Assembly: GCA_035527715.1 (NCBI GenBank)
Contig: DATKZY010000141.1
Location: 1 to 64,000 of the forward strand
DNA: 64,000 nucleotides
DNA from: DSUN01 sp035527715
GTDB lineage: Bacteria; Planctomycetota; PUPC01; DSUN01
Direction of reading: 5' to 3'
Part shown: one piece after another, positions 42,321 to 50,133 of the stretch
Layout of the letters: the number at the start of each line of letters is the position of its first letter
How positions within the stretch are numbered: the stretch's first letter is position 1
The notes under the pieces: generated by a model
Told to the model about the DNA's origin: nothing
Database searches by the model: none
The model's input: the letters and a program-made list of their open reading frames with translations, nothing else
Program-made: the position numbers and the translations under genes

Positions 42321-43133
42321 ATGCGGATGCTGGATGCTCGAGCAATCCGGGAGCGCCTGGGGGAGAACTGGCCCGACGCCGAGTTGCGGGTGCTGAGCAG
42401 CGTGACCTCGACCAGCGACGTCGCCTGGGCGTGGGCAGAGGCCGGGTGCCCGGAGGGCACGGCGGTGTTCGCCGAGGAGCAGGTTCGAGGCCGCGGGCGC
42501 TTCGGCCGCACCTGGCACAGCCCCAGGGGCCGCGACATCCTGCTGTCCGTGGTCCTGAGGCCGCCAACGGAAGAGGTCTCGCCCGCTCATCTGACCGCGC
42601 TGGGCGCAGTGGCCGTCGCGGAGGCCATTGAGGCCGAGGCGGGCCTGCGGCCCCAAATCCGCTGGCCCAACGACCTGACCCTCGGGAACCGCAAGGTGGC
42701 GGGCGTGCTGGTCGAGTGCCGCGGCGAGCGGGTCGCCCCCTGCGTGATGGGGCTGGGCGTGAACGTCAACTCGCGCCGCGACGAGCTTCCGGCCGACCTG
42801 CGCTCGAGCGCCACCAGCCTGGCCGCGGAGGCCGGCAGGGCATTCTGCCGCGAGGCCATCGCCGGAGCGCTCTTGAGCCGGCTGTGTTGCAGAGTCGCGG
42901 ACGCCGTTGCGGGCCGCTGGGAACTCGTGGCCGCCGCGTGGCGTCAGCGGGCATCCCTGGTGGGACAAGTGGTCGCCGTCGAATCGCAGGGGCGGGCCCA
43001 CCGCGGGCGCGTGGTCGCGGCGGACCCGTTGCGGGGCCTCGAACTGGAGTTGCCGAATGGCGAGCGGCGCGCGTGCCGGGCCGAGGACACGACGCTCATC
43101 CTCCCGGGGGGCGAGGGATGCACGGGGGGATGA
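42321..43133 (+). CDS. birA: Biotin--[acetyl-CoA-carboxylase] ligase, monofunctional
   Basis: Attaches biotin to the carboxyl carrier protein via biotinyl-AMP. The 270-residue protein has EEQVRGRGRFGRTWHSPRG (the GRGRxGRxW nucleotide loop), DILLSVVLRP, IRWPNDL and KVAGVLVE (catalytic Lys). The C-terminal SH3-like domain is AAWRQRASLVGQVVAVE. The N-terminal HTH repressor domain is absent, so it should not autoregulate biotin genes. The last codons and stop lie inside the repeat at 43128-43214. A second ATG two codons later is also possible. Confidence 0.92.
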   Translation: MRMLDARAIRERLGENWPDAELRVLSSVTSTSDVAWAWAEAGCPEGTAVFAEEQVRGRGRFGRTWHSPRGRDILLSVVLRPPTEEVSPAHLTALGAVAVAEAIEAEAGLRPQIRWPNDLTLGNRKVAGVLVECRGERVAPCVMGLGVNVNSRRDELPADLRSSATSLAAEAGRAFCREAIAGALLSRLCCRVADAVAGRWELVAAAWRQRASLVGQVVAVESQGRAHRGRVVAADPLRGLELELPNGERRACRAEDTTLILPGGEGCTGG

Positions 43134-43214
43134 ATGGATGTATGGATGCTTGGATGAATGGATGGGTGGAATGGTGTCGGACAATCCTCCATTCATCCAA
43201 CCATCCAATCATCC
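43128..43214. repeat. Palindrome with 8-bp tandem arms (GGATGAAT type), copy 1
   Basis: The left arm (43128-43174) is about five 8-bp units of the type gatgaatg; the right arm (43188-43214) is three units of the reverse complement. The arms fold back across a short spacer. It lies between birA and manC; a second copy follows manC. Confidence 0.8.
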
Positions 43215-43276
43215 GCTTGCCAGGCGGGGCATTGCCCCCTCCTGGTAGCGGCCCTGCGCCGTCCTAGGAGATAGTC

Positions 43277-44359
43277 ATGCTGCACGCCGTGGTCATGGCG
43301 GGCGGGAGCGGCAAGCGGTTCTGGCCCCTGAGTCGCCACGACCGCCCGAAGCAGGTGCTGCCCATCGCCGGGGCGCGCCCGATGATTGCCGAGACCATCG
43401 CCCGCCTCGAGGGCCTGGTGCCCGTCGAGCGCACCTGCATCGTCACCCACGAATCACAGGTCGCCCCGATTCTGAGCAGCCTGGCCGCCGGCCCGCTGCC
43501 CCAGGTGATCGCCGAGCCCTGCGGCCGCGACACCGCCGCCTGCATCGGCCTCGCCGCCGTGCACCTGCGACGCGCCGACCCCGACGCCGTGATGCTGGTC
43601 ATGCCCGCCGACCAGGTGATCCGTCCCGCCGAGCGCTTCCGCGAGGTGATGCGTGCCGCCGTCGAGGTGGCCGGGCGAGGCGACGCACTGGTCACTTTCG
43701 GCATCAAGCCACGGTATCCCGCGACCGGCTACGGCTATATCCACCGCGGGGCGAAGGCCGAGGAGGTCCAGGGCATCCCGGTCTTCAGCGTCCGCCGCTT
43801 CCGCGAGAAGCCCGCCCGCGAGGTGGCCGAAGACTACGTGGCGTCGGGCGAGTACTACTGGAACAGCGGCATCTTCTGCTGGCGGGTGAGCGTGGTGCTG
43901 GACTGCCTGCGGCGCTTCGTCCCGAAGCTCTATGCAGCGCTCGAGCGCATCGGCGGCGCCATCGCTACGCCCGCCGAGGCCGTGGTGCTCCGCGAGGCAT
44001 ACGAGCCGCTCGAGCGCATCTCGATTGACTACGCCGTGATGGAGCGGGCGGAGACGATTCGCGTGGTGGAGGCCGACTTCGAGTGGAGCGACGTTGGCTC
44101 GTGGGAATCCGTCGCCCGCCTCCGCCGCGACGAAGCGGACGCCCACGGGAACGTAGCCGTGGGCGCCTGCGAGTTGCTGGATGTGGCCAACACCCTGGTC
44201 ATCGGCGATGAGGACCACCTCGTCGCCGTCATCGGCCTCGACGACCTCATCGTCGTCCGCACCCCCGACGCCACGCTCATCTGCCCAAGGCACCGCGCCG
44301 AGGAAGTCAAGCAACTCGTCGAGCGGCTCAAGCGAGACGGCCTCGACCGCTACCTGTGA
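43277..44359 (+). CDS. manC: Mannose-1-phosphate guanylyltransferase
   Basis: Makes GDP-mannose from mannose-1-phosphate and GTP for surface polysaccharides. The 360-residue nucleotidyltransferase has LHAVVMAGGSGKRFWPLSR (GTP-binding signature), EPCGRDTAACIGLAAVHL, VMPADQVI, GYIHRG, FREKPA, YYWNSGIFCWR and ISIDYAVMERA. The C-terminal cupin (phosphomannose isomerase) domain of bifunctional enzymes is absent. GGAG lies just upstream of ATG at 43277. It is flanked on both sides by copies of the 8-bp-unit palindrome. Confidence 0.94.
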   Translation: MLHAVVMAGGSGKRFWPLSRHDRPKQVLPIAGARPMIAETIARLEGLVPVERTCIVTHESQVAPILSSLAAGPLPQVIAEPCGRDTAACIGLAAVHLRRADPDAVMLVMPADQVIRPAERFREVMRAAVEVAGRGDALVTFGIKPRYPATGYGYIHRGAKAEEVQGIPVFSVRRFREKPAREVAEDYVASGEYYWNSGIFCWRVSVVLDCLRRFVPKLYAALERIGGAIATPAEAVVLREAYEPLERISIDYAVMERAETIRVVEADFEWSDVGSWESVARLRRDEADAHGNVAVGACELLDVANTLVIGDEDHLVAVIGLDDLIVVRTPDATLICPRHRAEEVKQLVERLKRDGLDRYL

Positions 44360-44370
44360 CCCGCCCAGAA

Positions 44371-44454
44371 GTGGATGGGTGGATGAATGGATGAATGGAT
44401 GGGACGCCCGGGAGTTCTGACATTCATCCAACCATCCAACCATCCAATCATCCG
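44371..44454. repeat. Palindrome with 8-bp tandem arms (GGATGAAT type), copy 2
   Basis: The left arm (44371-44403) is four tggatgaa-type units and the right arm (44420-44454) four inverted units. It lies between manC and ruvX, in the same orientation as copy 1. Confidence 0.8.
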
Positions 44455-44465
44455 AGGTTCGAACT

Positions 44466-44888
44466 GTGAGAATCCTCGGCATTGACCCCGGCGACCGCCG
44501 CATCGGCCTGGCCATCGGCGACACGGAGGTGGCGGTTGCCACCGGCCTGCCCACCCTCGAGCGCCCCTCCCCCGCCGCCAGCCTGGTCGAGCCACTTCGC
44601 CGCGTCTGCCGCGAGCAGGGAGTCCAGCGCATCGTCGTCGGCGTGCCCGTGAACATGGACGGGTCTCACGGCGAACGCGCCCGCCTCGCGCTGGCCTTTG
44701 CACAACAGCTCCGCGATGCGCTGGGGATCGAGGTCGAAACCTGGGACGAGCGGCTCACCACCCGCCAGGCCGACCGCGCGATGCTCGAGGGCGACCTGTC
44801 CCGCAAGAAGCGCAAGCAGCGCGTGGACCGCCTCGCCGCGCAACTCCTCCTCCAGAGCTATCTGGACGCGCGGCGGCGGGCGCAGTAG
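44466..44888 (+). CDS. ruvX: YqgF/RuvX family Holliday-junction resolvase-like protein
   Basis: A 140-residue RNase-H-fold protein of the YqgF/RuvX family, implicated in pre-16S rRNA processing and resolvase-like activity. Motifs are MRILGIDPGDRRIGLAIGD (first acidic residue), IVVGVPVNMDGSHGERA, WDERLTTRQAD (Glu) and VDRLAAQLLLQSYLD (last Asp). GTG at 44466 has GAGG about 9 bp upstream. It ends 20 bp from the convergent acyl-CoA ligase gene. Confidence 0.94.
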   Translation: MRILGIDPGDRRIGLAIGDTEVAVATGLPTLERPSPAASLVEPLRRVCREQGVQRIVVGVPVNMDGSHGERARLALAFAQQLRDALGIEVETWDERLTTRQADRAMLEGDLSRKKRKQRVDRLAAQLLLQSYLDARRRAQ

Positions 44889-44908
44889 GCCGCTGCACCG
44901 TCCCCCTC

Positions 44909-46372
44909 TCAGCGAAGCCCCTGGAGCTTCCTCAGCGTGAGCTTGTGGACCTTGCCCGTGGCGCTGTGGGGGAGCTGGGGCACGAATTCGAAGGCAGTGG
45001 GCACCTTGAACCGCGGCAGCCGCTTGCGGCAGAAGGCGGCCAGCTCGTCGGCACTCGCCGCCGCCCCTTCGCGGAGCGTGATAAAGGCGTTCGGCGCCTC
45101 CCCGCGCGTGGCGTCGGGCACGCCGATCACCGCGGCCTCCAGGACGGCGGGGTGGTCGTGCAACACGCTCTCGATCTCGTTCGGCGAGATGTTCTCGCCC
45201 GCCGAGATGATGAGGTCCTTCTTCCTGCCCGTGATCCACAGATAGCCGTCGGCATCAATGCGGGCGAGGTCGCCCGTGCGGAACCAGCCGTCGGGGGTCA
45301 GCGCCGCCGCCGTCTCGTCCGGGCGGTTGTGGTAGCCCGGCATCACGCAGTCGCCCCGAACCCACAGCTCGCCCTCCCCGCCCGTCGGGAGCGCGCGCTC
45401 CGCCTCGTCCACCACGCGGGCCTCGACCCAGCCGAGCATGCGGCCGACCGAGCCCTGGCGGTTCCTGTCGGGCAGGTTCACGGCCAGCACGGGAGACGTC
45501 TCGGTGAGGCCATAGCCTTCGAGGAGCGGGGCACCAAAGGCTGCCTCGAACCCCGCCGCGGTCGGCGCGCCGAGGGCCTCGCCGCCCGCGACGGCGAACT
45601 TCAGCGAGCTCAGGTCAAGCCCCGGTGGCCGCCCCGCGCGGAGGACCACGCGAAACATCGAGCCCACCGCGAAGCAGATCGTCGCGCGGCATCTGGCGAC
45701 GGCCTCCAGCATCCGCTGCGGTGAGAACCGGGCCACCAAGGCCGCCGAGCAGCCCGCGAGCAGCGGAATGAGCATGGACGTGGTGATCCCGAAGGAGTGA
45801 AAGAACGGGAGCACGCCCAGAAAGACATCGTCCTCGACGATCCCGATGTGGCTCACGCTGCTCTCGACGTTGCGCGCGAAGTTGCGATGCGTCAGGACGA
45901 CGCCCTTGGGCAGGCCGGTGGTGCCCGAGGTGTAGAGGAGCGTGGCCGCGTCGTCGCCGCCCCGGCGGGGCAAAGGGGCCTCGCCGGGCGGCTCGACGGG
46001 GTCTTCGATGAAGACCACCTTCGCGCCGATCATCTGCGCGAGATTGCCAAAGGCCCTCGTGGCCACGATCGTGTCGAGGCCCGCGTCGGCAGCCACAAAC
46101 GCCAGCGTCTTCGCGTCGAACAGAAAGTTCAGCGGCACGGGCACCTTGTCGGCGAAGAGAATGGCGAAGTAGCCGATGGGGAATGCGGCGCACGTGGGCG
46201 CCAGAAGCCCCACGGTCTCGCGCTCCGTGGCCGACCGGACCCTGGCGGCCAATGCCTGCGCACCGGCCAGGAGAGCGCGGTAGGAGTGCTCGCCGGCGTC
46301 GTCGAACACCGCGACCTTGTCAGGGAGCCGTCGGGCCGTCTCGGCGAATCGCGTCGCAAGGTTCACTGTCAT
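44909..46372 (-). CDS. AMP-dependent acyl-CoA synthetase/ligase
   Basis: A 487-residue ANL-superfamily enzyme that activates a carboxylic acid as acyl-AMP and usually loads it on CoA. Motifs are LLYTSGTTGLPKGVVLTHRN (P-loop), LPFFHSFG, EGYGLTETSPVLAVN, GWFRTGDLARID, GRKKDLIISAGENISPNEIE, and the C-terminal catalytic lysine in SATGKVHKLTL. The substrate is probably a fatty or aromatic acid but cannot be told. Its start overlaps the end of the MFS gene by 53 bp. Confidence 0.9.
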   Translation of the reverse strand: MTVNLATRFAETARRLPDKVAVFDDAGEHSYRALLAGAQALAARVRSATERETVGLLAPTCAAFPIGYFAILFADKVPVPLNFLFDAKTLAFVAADAGLDTIVATRAFGNLAQMIGAKVVFIEDPVEPPGEAPLPRRGGDDAATLLYTSGTTGLPKGVVLTHRNFARNVESSVSHIGIVEDDVFLGVLPFFHSFGITTSMLIPLLAGCSAALVARFSPQRMLEAVARCRATICFAVGSMFRVVLRAGRPPGLDLSSLKFAVAGGEALGAPTAAGFEAAFGAPLLEGYGLTETSPVLAVNLPDRNRQGSVGRMLGWVEARVVDEAERALPTGGEGELWVRGDCVMPGYHNRPDETAAALTPDGWFRTGDLARIDADGYLWITGRKKDLIISAGENISPNEIESVLHDHPAVLEAAVIGVPDATRGEAPNAFITLREGAAASADELAAFCRKRLPRFKVPTAFEFVPQLPHSATGKVHKLTLRKLQGLR

Positions 46373-47654
46373 CGGCTCTCTCCTCCGTGCTCGCCAGCCG
46401 CTGCGGGGGCTTTGCCGCCGCGAGGAAGCAGATCCCCGGCACGAGGAACACGAGCTGGCCGAGAAGCGCCACGCGGTAGCTGTGTGTCCAGTCGGCCAGG
46501 AGGGCGAAGACGCTGCACCCGAGGACCGACAGCTTGATCGTGACCCCGTAGAGCCCGAAGAACTCGCCGACCCTGTCCGGCGGAGCGATGTCGAGCAGCC
46601 ACTTGCGCCCCGCCGTCCAGATCCCCGCGAGCCCGCCGCTGCCGAAGAGGAGGATGACGGGGAGAATCACGACACGCGCAGGAACGGCGCAGACGACGAT
46701 GATGCACAGGAGCATGCTGAGCGCCGAGCCCAGGAGCATCCGCTTCGGCCCCAACTTGTCGGTGAACCAGCCCATCCCCATCCCCAGGAGGAAGGCGGTC
46801 ACGCTCATCGCCAGCAGCGTGTAGCCCGACGCGTCCTCCGAGAACCCGGCGCCCTGCTCCAGGAAGGGCCGCGTCCACATGATCAGCGTGTTCAACACGT
46901 CCACGACCAGGAAGTTGCCGAGGAAGAAGAACAGCACGGGACGCGTCTGGCACACCGCCCGCAGGGTGCTGCCCAGCTTGGCGAAGTGGCCGGCGATGGC
47001 CATCGAGGCCGGATGCGAGGGCCGTCGGGGCCGAACGAAGAGGAAGAGCGGCAGGGAGCTGACCAGGAACGCCACGCCCGCGAGCAGGAACGTCACACGC
47101 ATCGTGCCCGTCGCATTCCTCGCGTAGAGCGCGATGGGAAGCGCCACGACGACCCCGAGGTAGCCCAGGCCAACGCCGAACCCCGAGACGAAGCCCTGCC
47201 GCCGCGGCGACGCCACGGCGGGCAGGAGCGTGTTGTAGAAGACGAGCGACGCCTGGTAGGTGAGGTTCGCCAGCCCGAAGAACAACAGCACCGGGACCAT
47301 CACTTGTGCGTGAGCAGTGAAGCCGTTCTTGCCGTCGTAGTTGGCGTCGTTGGCCGCGACGCCGATGCAGAGCGTCGCCGCGCAGCAGGCCAGCGTGAGC
47401 CACCACAGGTACCGCTTCGCCTTGCCCGTCCGGTCGGCCAGCGCGCCCGCCACGGGCACGATGAGACCCGCGAGGACCATCGAGACGGTCTGGGTCAGCC
47501 CCGTGTAGAGGTCGCGCCCCGCGAGCTGGGCCATGAACTTGGGGAAGAACGCCGTCACCACGACCGCCGAGTAGATCGTGTTGGCGAAGTCGTACATCGC
47601 CCAACTGAGGATGGGCAGCGGGCGGTCGAGAGATGCCTGCTGCTCGTCCGCCAT
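46320..47654 (-). CDS. MFS transporter, UMF1/Atg22-like
   Basis: A 444-residue integral membrane protein with about twelve hydrophobic segments. It starts ILSWAMYDFANTIYSAVVVTAFFPKF, the hallmark of the UMF1/vacuole-effluxer (Atg22) branch of the major facilitator superfamily. It has GALADRTGKAKRYL in the loop between helices 2 and 3, and GWFTDKLGPKRML in the second half. The substrate is unknown; eukaryotic relatives export amino acids. Because it overlaps the acyl-CoA ligase gene, the two are probably cotranslated. Confidence 0.9.
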   Translation of the reverse strand: MADEQQASLDRPLPILSWAMYDFANTIYSAVVVTAFFPKFMAQLAGRDLYTGLTQTVSMVLAGLIVPVAGALADRTGKAKRYLWWLTLACCAATLCIGVAANDANYDGKNGFTAHAQVMVPVLLFFGLANLTYQASLVFYNTLLPAVASPRRQGFVSGFGVGLGYLGVVVALPIALYARNATGTMRVTFLLAGVAFLVSSLPLFLFVRPRRPSHPASMAIAGHFAKLGSTLRAVCQTRPVLFFFLGNFLVVDVLNTLIMWTRPFLEQGAGFSEDASGYTLLAMSVTAFLLGMGMGWFTDKLGPKRMLLGSALSMLLCIIVVCAVPARVVILPVILLFGSGGLAGIWTAGRKWLLDIAPPDRVGEFFGLYGVTIKLSVLGCSVFALLADWTHSYRVALLGQLVFLVPGICFLAAAKPPQRLASTEERADDSEPCDAIRRDGPTAP

Positions 47655-47674
47655 GCCGCCCCTTTCGCTCGCCG

Positions 47675-48058
47675 TCAGTCGAGACCGATCAGGCCCTCGC
47701 GGAAGTCCAACGTCAGCCGGTGGCCACGAAGGAAGTCGAGGCCAAGCAGGCCGTCAATGCCCGCCGCAGGTGGGAGCGTATGGCAGAGGAAGGGGAAATT
47801 CAAGCGTTCCTGCCCCAAGGCTTCGACCCTCGAGAGCCCGAGCCGGGGAACCCACACCTCGCCCGTGGCGCCAACGATCCGCACTCGCTCGGGAATGCCC
47901 GCCGGATCGTAGCCGAGCAACGTCGCCGTTTGCCAGTTCAGGACGGAGTTGACCGCGCCAGTGTCGAGAGCAAGAGGAATCTCGATGGCCAGCGAAGGGC
48001 CCCAGAGCTTCGCTGTAACGAGGACCACGCCCCGCTGCGGGTTGAACCTGTGCCTCAT
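47675..48058 (-). CDS. Retropepsin-like aspartic protease domain protein
   Basis: A 127-residue protein consisting of one retropepsin-like domain: active site LALDTGAVNSVLN (Asp-Thr-Gly-Ala), flap region VRIVGATGEVWVPRLGL, and the second conserved block GIDGLLGLDFLRGHRLTLDF. No signal peptide is seen. Single-domain proteases of this type act as homodimers. ATG at 48058 overlaps the stop of the small gene upstream, a pairing I have seen in other genomes. The target is unknown. Confidence 0.85.
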   Translation of the reverse strand: MRHRFNPQRGVVLVTAKLWGPSLAIEIPLALDTGAVNSVLNWQTATLLGYDPAGIPERVRIVGATGEVWVPRLGLSRVEALGQERLNFPFLCHTLPPAAGIDGLLGLDFLRGHRLTLDFREGLIGLD

Positions 48059-48279
48059 AGCACGACCACCGTATCTTCCGGAATCGCCCCGACGTAGAAA
48101 ATGGCCGAGTGCTTGGGACGCAGCTCAAACGCCTTGCGGTACACGTCGTCCCTGTCTTTGCTGTGGCACAGGAGTCTGCCGCTCCTGATGAGGTTCTCGT
48201 CAGTCACGGGATCCTCAAGAAGCACCCACTCGGAGTCGAATCGGGCCTCGATCTCCCCCATCGTCATGACTTCGCCCAT
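48055..48279 (-). CDS. Small protein paired with retropepsin-like protease
   Basis: A 74-residue acidic cytoplasmic protein (MGEIEARFDSEWVLLEDPVTDENL...GRLLCHSKDRDDVYRKAFEL...FYVGAIPEDTVVVL). It has no named domain I can give, but the DEWVLxEDP...VLxHSKDRDEVYRK pattern is familiar from small genes directly upstream of retropepsin-like genes. ATG at 48279 has GAAAGG 8 bp upstream and a promoter at 48324-48352. The ATGA overlap with the next gene suggests a functional pair, possibly regulator or substrate and protease. Confidence 0.75.
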   Translation of the reverse strand: MGEVMTMGEIEARFDSEWVLLEDPVTDENLIRSGRLLCHSKDRDDVYRKAFELRPKHSAIFYVGAIPEDTVVVL

Positions 48280-48323
48280 TGCTGTGCCCTTTCGTCCAGT
48301 GGGTCGCTCGGCGGCCTACTGAA

Positions 48324-48352
48324 ATTATACCCCAGCGCAACGGCTACGGCAA
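48324..48352 (-). promoter_or_regulatory. Sigma70-type promoter of the small-protein/retropepsin operon
   Basis: On the minus strand TTGCCG (48347-48352), 17-bp spacer, perfect TATAAT (48324-48329), about 45 bp before ATG at 48279. Confidence 0.55.
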
Positions 48353-48358
48353 CCCAAC

Positions 48359-49411
48359 TCACCTAGGAAGCTGCCCGAAGCGGCCGGCGAGGAGCTTATC
48401 GGCCGCGGCGAGGACCATGTCGGGGCTGATGCGGGTCATGCAGCGGTGGTCGGTGGCGCACACCTTCTTCTGGCACGGGCCACAATCCACGTCCACCCGC
48501 ACGACGATCTGCTTCTCCAGGTTGACATCGGTGTAGCGGGGGCTGGTGGAGCCCATGATGGTGACGGCGGGCACGTCGAAGGCCACGGCGTAGTGGCGCG
48601 CCCCCGTGTCGTTGGTGACCAGGAGCGAGCATCGGCGGACGAGGGGCTTGAGGACGTCGAGGTCCAGCTCTCCTGCCTCGGGCAGGATCGGCTTGCTGGC
48701 CATCGCGCTGGCGATCTTGTCGAGGATGGGCCGCTCGGCGGGCGAGCCGAAGAGGATGACCCGGAAGCCCTTCGCGGCCAGGGCATCGCCCACCACGACG
48801 AATCGCTCGGCCGGCCAGAGCTTCGAGGAGCCGAAGGCGCCGCCGGGATTCATCCCGATGAGGCGCGCGTCGGCGGCGACCTCGTGCTTCGCCAGCAAGG
48901 CATCGGCCCGGTCCTGGCAGTCGGGCGTGATGAACAGCTCCTCGCGCGGCGAGAGGCCCTGGCAGCCGAGGTGCTCGCAGAGGGTGAGATAGTAGTCCAC
49001 CATGTTCCGGGGGATAAAGCGGCCCTTGCGGTCGCGCGGCGGAGCGATGGGGGCGGTGAGCAGGATGCTGCGCCGCCGGCGGGCGTAGCCGATGCGGTGT
49101 GTCACTCGCCCGAGCCAGGCCTCGAGCGCCGTGCGGAACGAGTTGGGGAGGATGACGGCGAGGTCGAAGCGCCCCGCCCGCAGGGTCCGCACGAGGCCCC
49201 AGAAGTTGCCCCAGCCGCGGTCCTCTGTCGCGATGACTTCGTTGAACCAGGGGGCGCCGTTGAGGATGGGCCGCACATAGGGGCGGAGGGCGATGGCGAT
49301 ATGGGCGTCGGGGAAGTTCGCGCGGAGCGCGCGGAACGTCGGCGTGGCCATCACCACGTCGCCCACCCAGTTCGGCGCCCGCACGACGATCCGCTTAGCT
49401 TCGACCTTCAA
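48359..49411 (-). CDS. waaF: ADP-heptose:LPS heptosyltransferase II (GT9)
   Basis: A glycosyltransferase family 9 enzyme that adds heptose to the LPS inner core. The 350-residue protein begins KRIVVRAPNWVGDVVMATPTFRALR, the WaaF signature. It continues with NPGGAFGSSKLWPAERF, GSPAERPI, VTNDTGARHYAVAFDVPAVTIMGSTSPRYT, and the C-terminal VDCGPCQKKVCATDHRCM. The likely start is TTG at 49411 with GGAAGG 7 bp upstream. An in-frame ATG further upstream (MVAQASRLCA) is encoded by the cacaggc repeat and is probably spurious. It is last in the lpxK-lpxL-hldE-gmhA-waaF operon. Confidence 0.92.
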   Translation of the reverse strand: MKVEAKRIVVRAPNWVGDVVMATPTFRALRANFPDAHIAIALRPYVRPILNGAPWFNEVIATEDRGWGNFWGLVRTLRAGRFDLAVILPNSFRTALEAWLGRVTHRIGYARRRRSILLTAPIAPPRDRKGRFIPRNMVDYYLTLCEHLGCQGLSPREELFITPDCQDRADALLAKHEVAADARLIGMNPGGAFGSSKLWPAERFVVVGDALAAKGFRVILFGSPAERPILDKIASAMASKPILPEAGELDLDVLKPLVRRCSLLVTNDTGARHYAVAFDVPAVTIMGSTSPRYTDVNLEKQIVVRVDVDCGPCQKKVCATDHRCMTRISPDMVLAAADKLLAGRFGQLPR

Positions 49412-49434
49412 GGGCTTGCCTTCCGCTCGGTCAG

Positions 49435-49550
49435 AGGCGCACAGGCGGGACGCCTGTGCCACCATCGGGAGGGAAGACCGCTGCAACACAGGCCTCCGGC
49501 CCCATTCCCACGGGAAGGAACGTTCTGGTGGCACAGGCCTCCGGCCTGTG
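49435..49550. repeat. CACAGGC hairpin element, family B copies 2 and 3
   Basis: Two perfect hairpins, cacaggcg-gga-cgcctgtg (49440-49458) and cacaggcc-tcc-ggcctgtg (49532-49550), with a degenerate copy near 49487, fill the gap between gmhA and waaF. It is the same family as 13194-13244. Confidence 0.75.
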
Positions 49551-49554
49551 TCGC

Positions 49555-50133
49555 TCAGCCGCACAGCATCTCCTCGACGAAGCGGCAGATGGTGTGGCCG
49601 GCGGTGGCGTGGCACTCCTGCACGGTTGGCGTGTCCTCGGCAGGGGCCCGGATGCACACATCGCAGAGCGCCGCTATGGCCCCGCCCCCTGCCCCCGTGA
49701 AGCCGACGACCTTCATCCCGCGCGCCTTGGCGGCCTCGATGGCCCTCAGCACGTTTGGCGAGTTGCCGCTGGTGGAGTAGGCAAGAAGCACGTCGCCCTC
49801 GCGACCGAGCCCCTCGACCTGGCGGGCAAAGACCGCATCGAACCCGTAGTCGTTCGCAATGGCGGTGAGGATGGACGTGTCGGTGGTCAGAGCGACGGCG
49901 GCGAAGGCGGGCCGCTCGCGCTTGAAGCGTCCGACGAGTTCGCCCGCGATGTGCTGCGCGTCGGCGGCGCTCCCGCCGTTCCCGCACAACAGCACCTTGC
50001 AGCCGGCACGGAGGCACGCGGCGACCAGCTCCACGGCTCGCGCAATCTCCGGCGCCGCGCGATGGGCGAAGCACTGCTTCGCATCCGCACTGTCCAGCAC
50101 CGCCCGTCGAACCCGCTCGGCCAGCTCGTTCAT
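49555..50133 (-). CDS. gmhA: D-sedoheptulose 7-phosphate isomerase
   Basis: GmhA converts sedoheptulose 7-phosphate to D-glycero-D-manno-heptose 7-phosphate, the first step of ADP-heptose synthesis. The 192-residue SIS-domain protein has VLLCGNGGSAADAQHIAGELVGRF, ALTTDTSILTAIANDYGFD, LLAYSTSGNSPNVLRAIEAAK and the catalytic C-terminal TPTVQECHATAGHTICRFVE. ATG at 50133 overlaps the hldE stop (ATGA). Confidence 0.95.
   Translation of the reverse strand: MNELAERVRRAVLDSADAKQCFAHRAAPEIARAVELVAACLRAGCKVLLCGNGGSAADAQHIAGELVGRFKRERPAFAAVALTTDTSILTAIANDYGFDAVFARQVEGLGREGDVLLAYSTSGNSPNVLRAIEAAKARGMKVVGFTGAGGGAIAALCDVCIRAPAEDTPTVQECHATAGHTICRFVEEMLCG

Noticed and set aside
43128..44454. CRISPR-like reading of the short tandem repeats
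   Set aside because: Units are 7-10 bp with no spacers and arms are inverted, so this is not a CRISPR array; no cas gene is present.
44455..44466. GGTTCGAA sequence resembling a tRNA T-arm before ruvX
   Set aside because: No acceptor, D- or anticodon arms can be built around it; it lies at the edge of a repeat.
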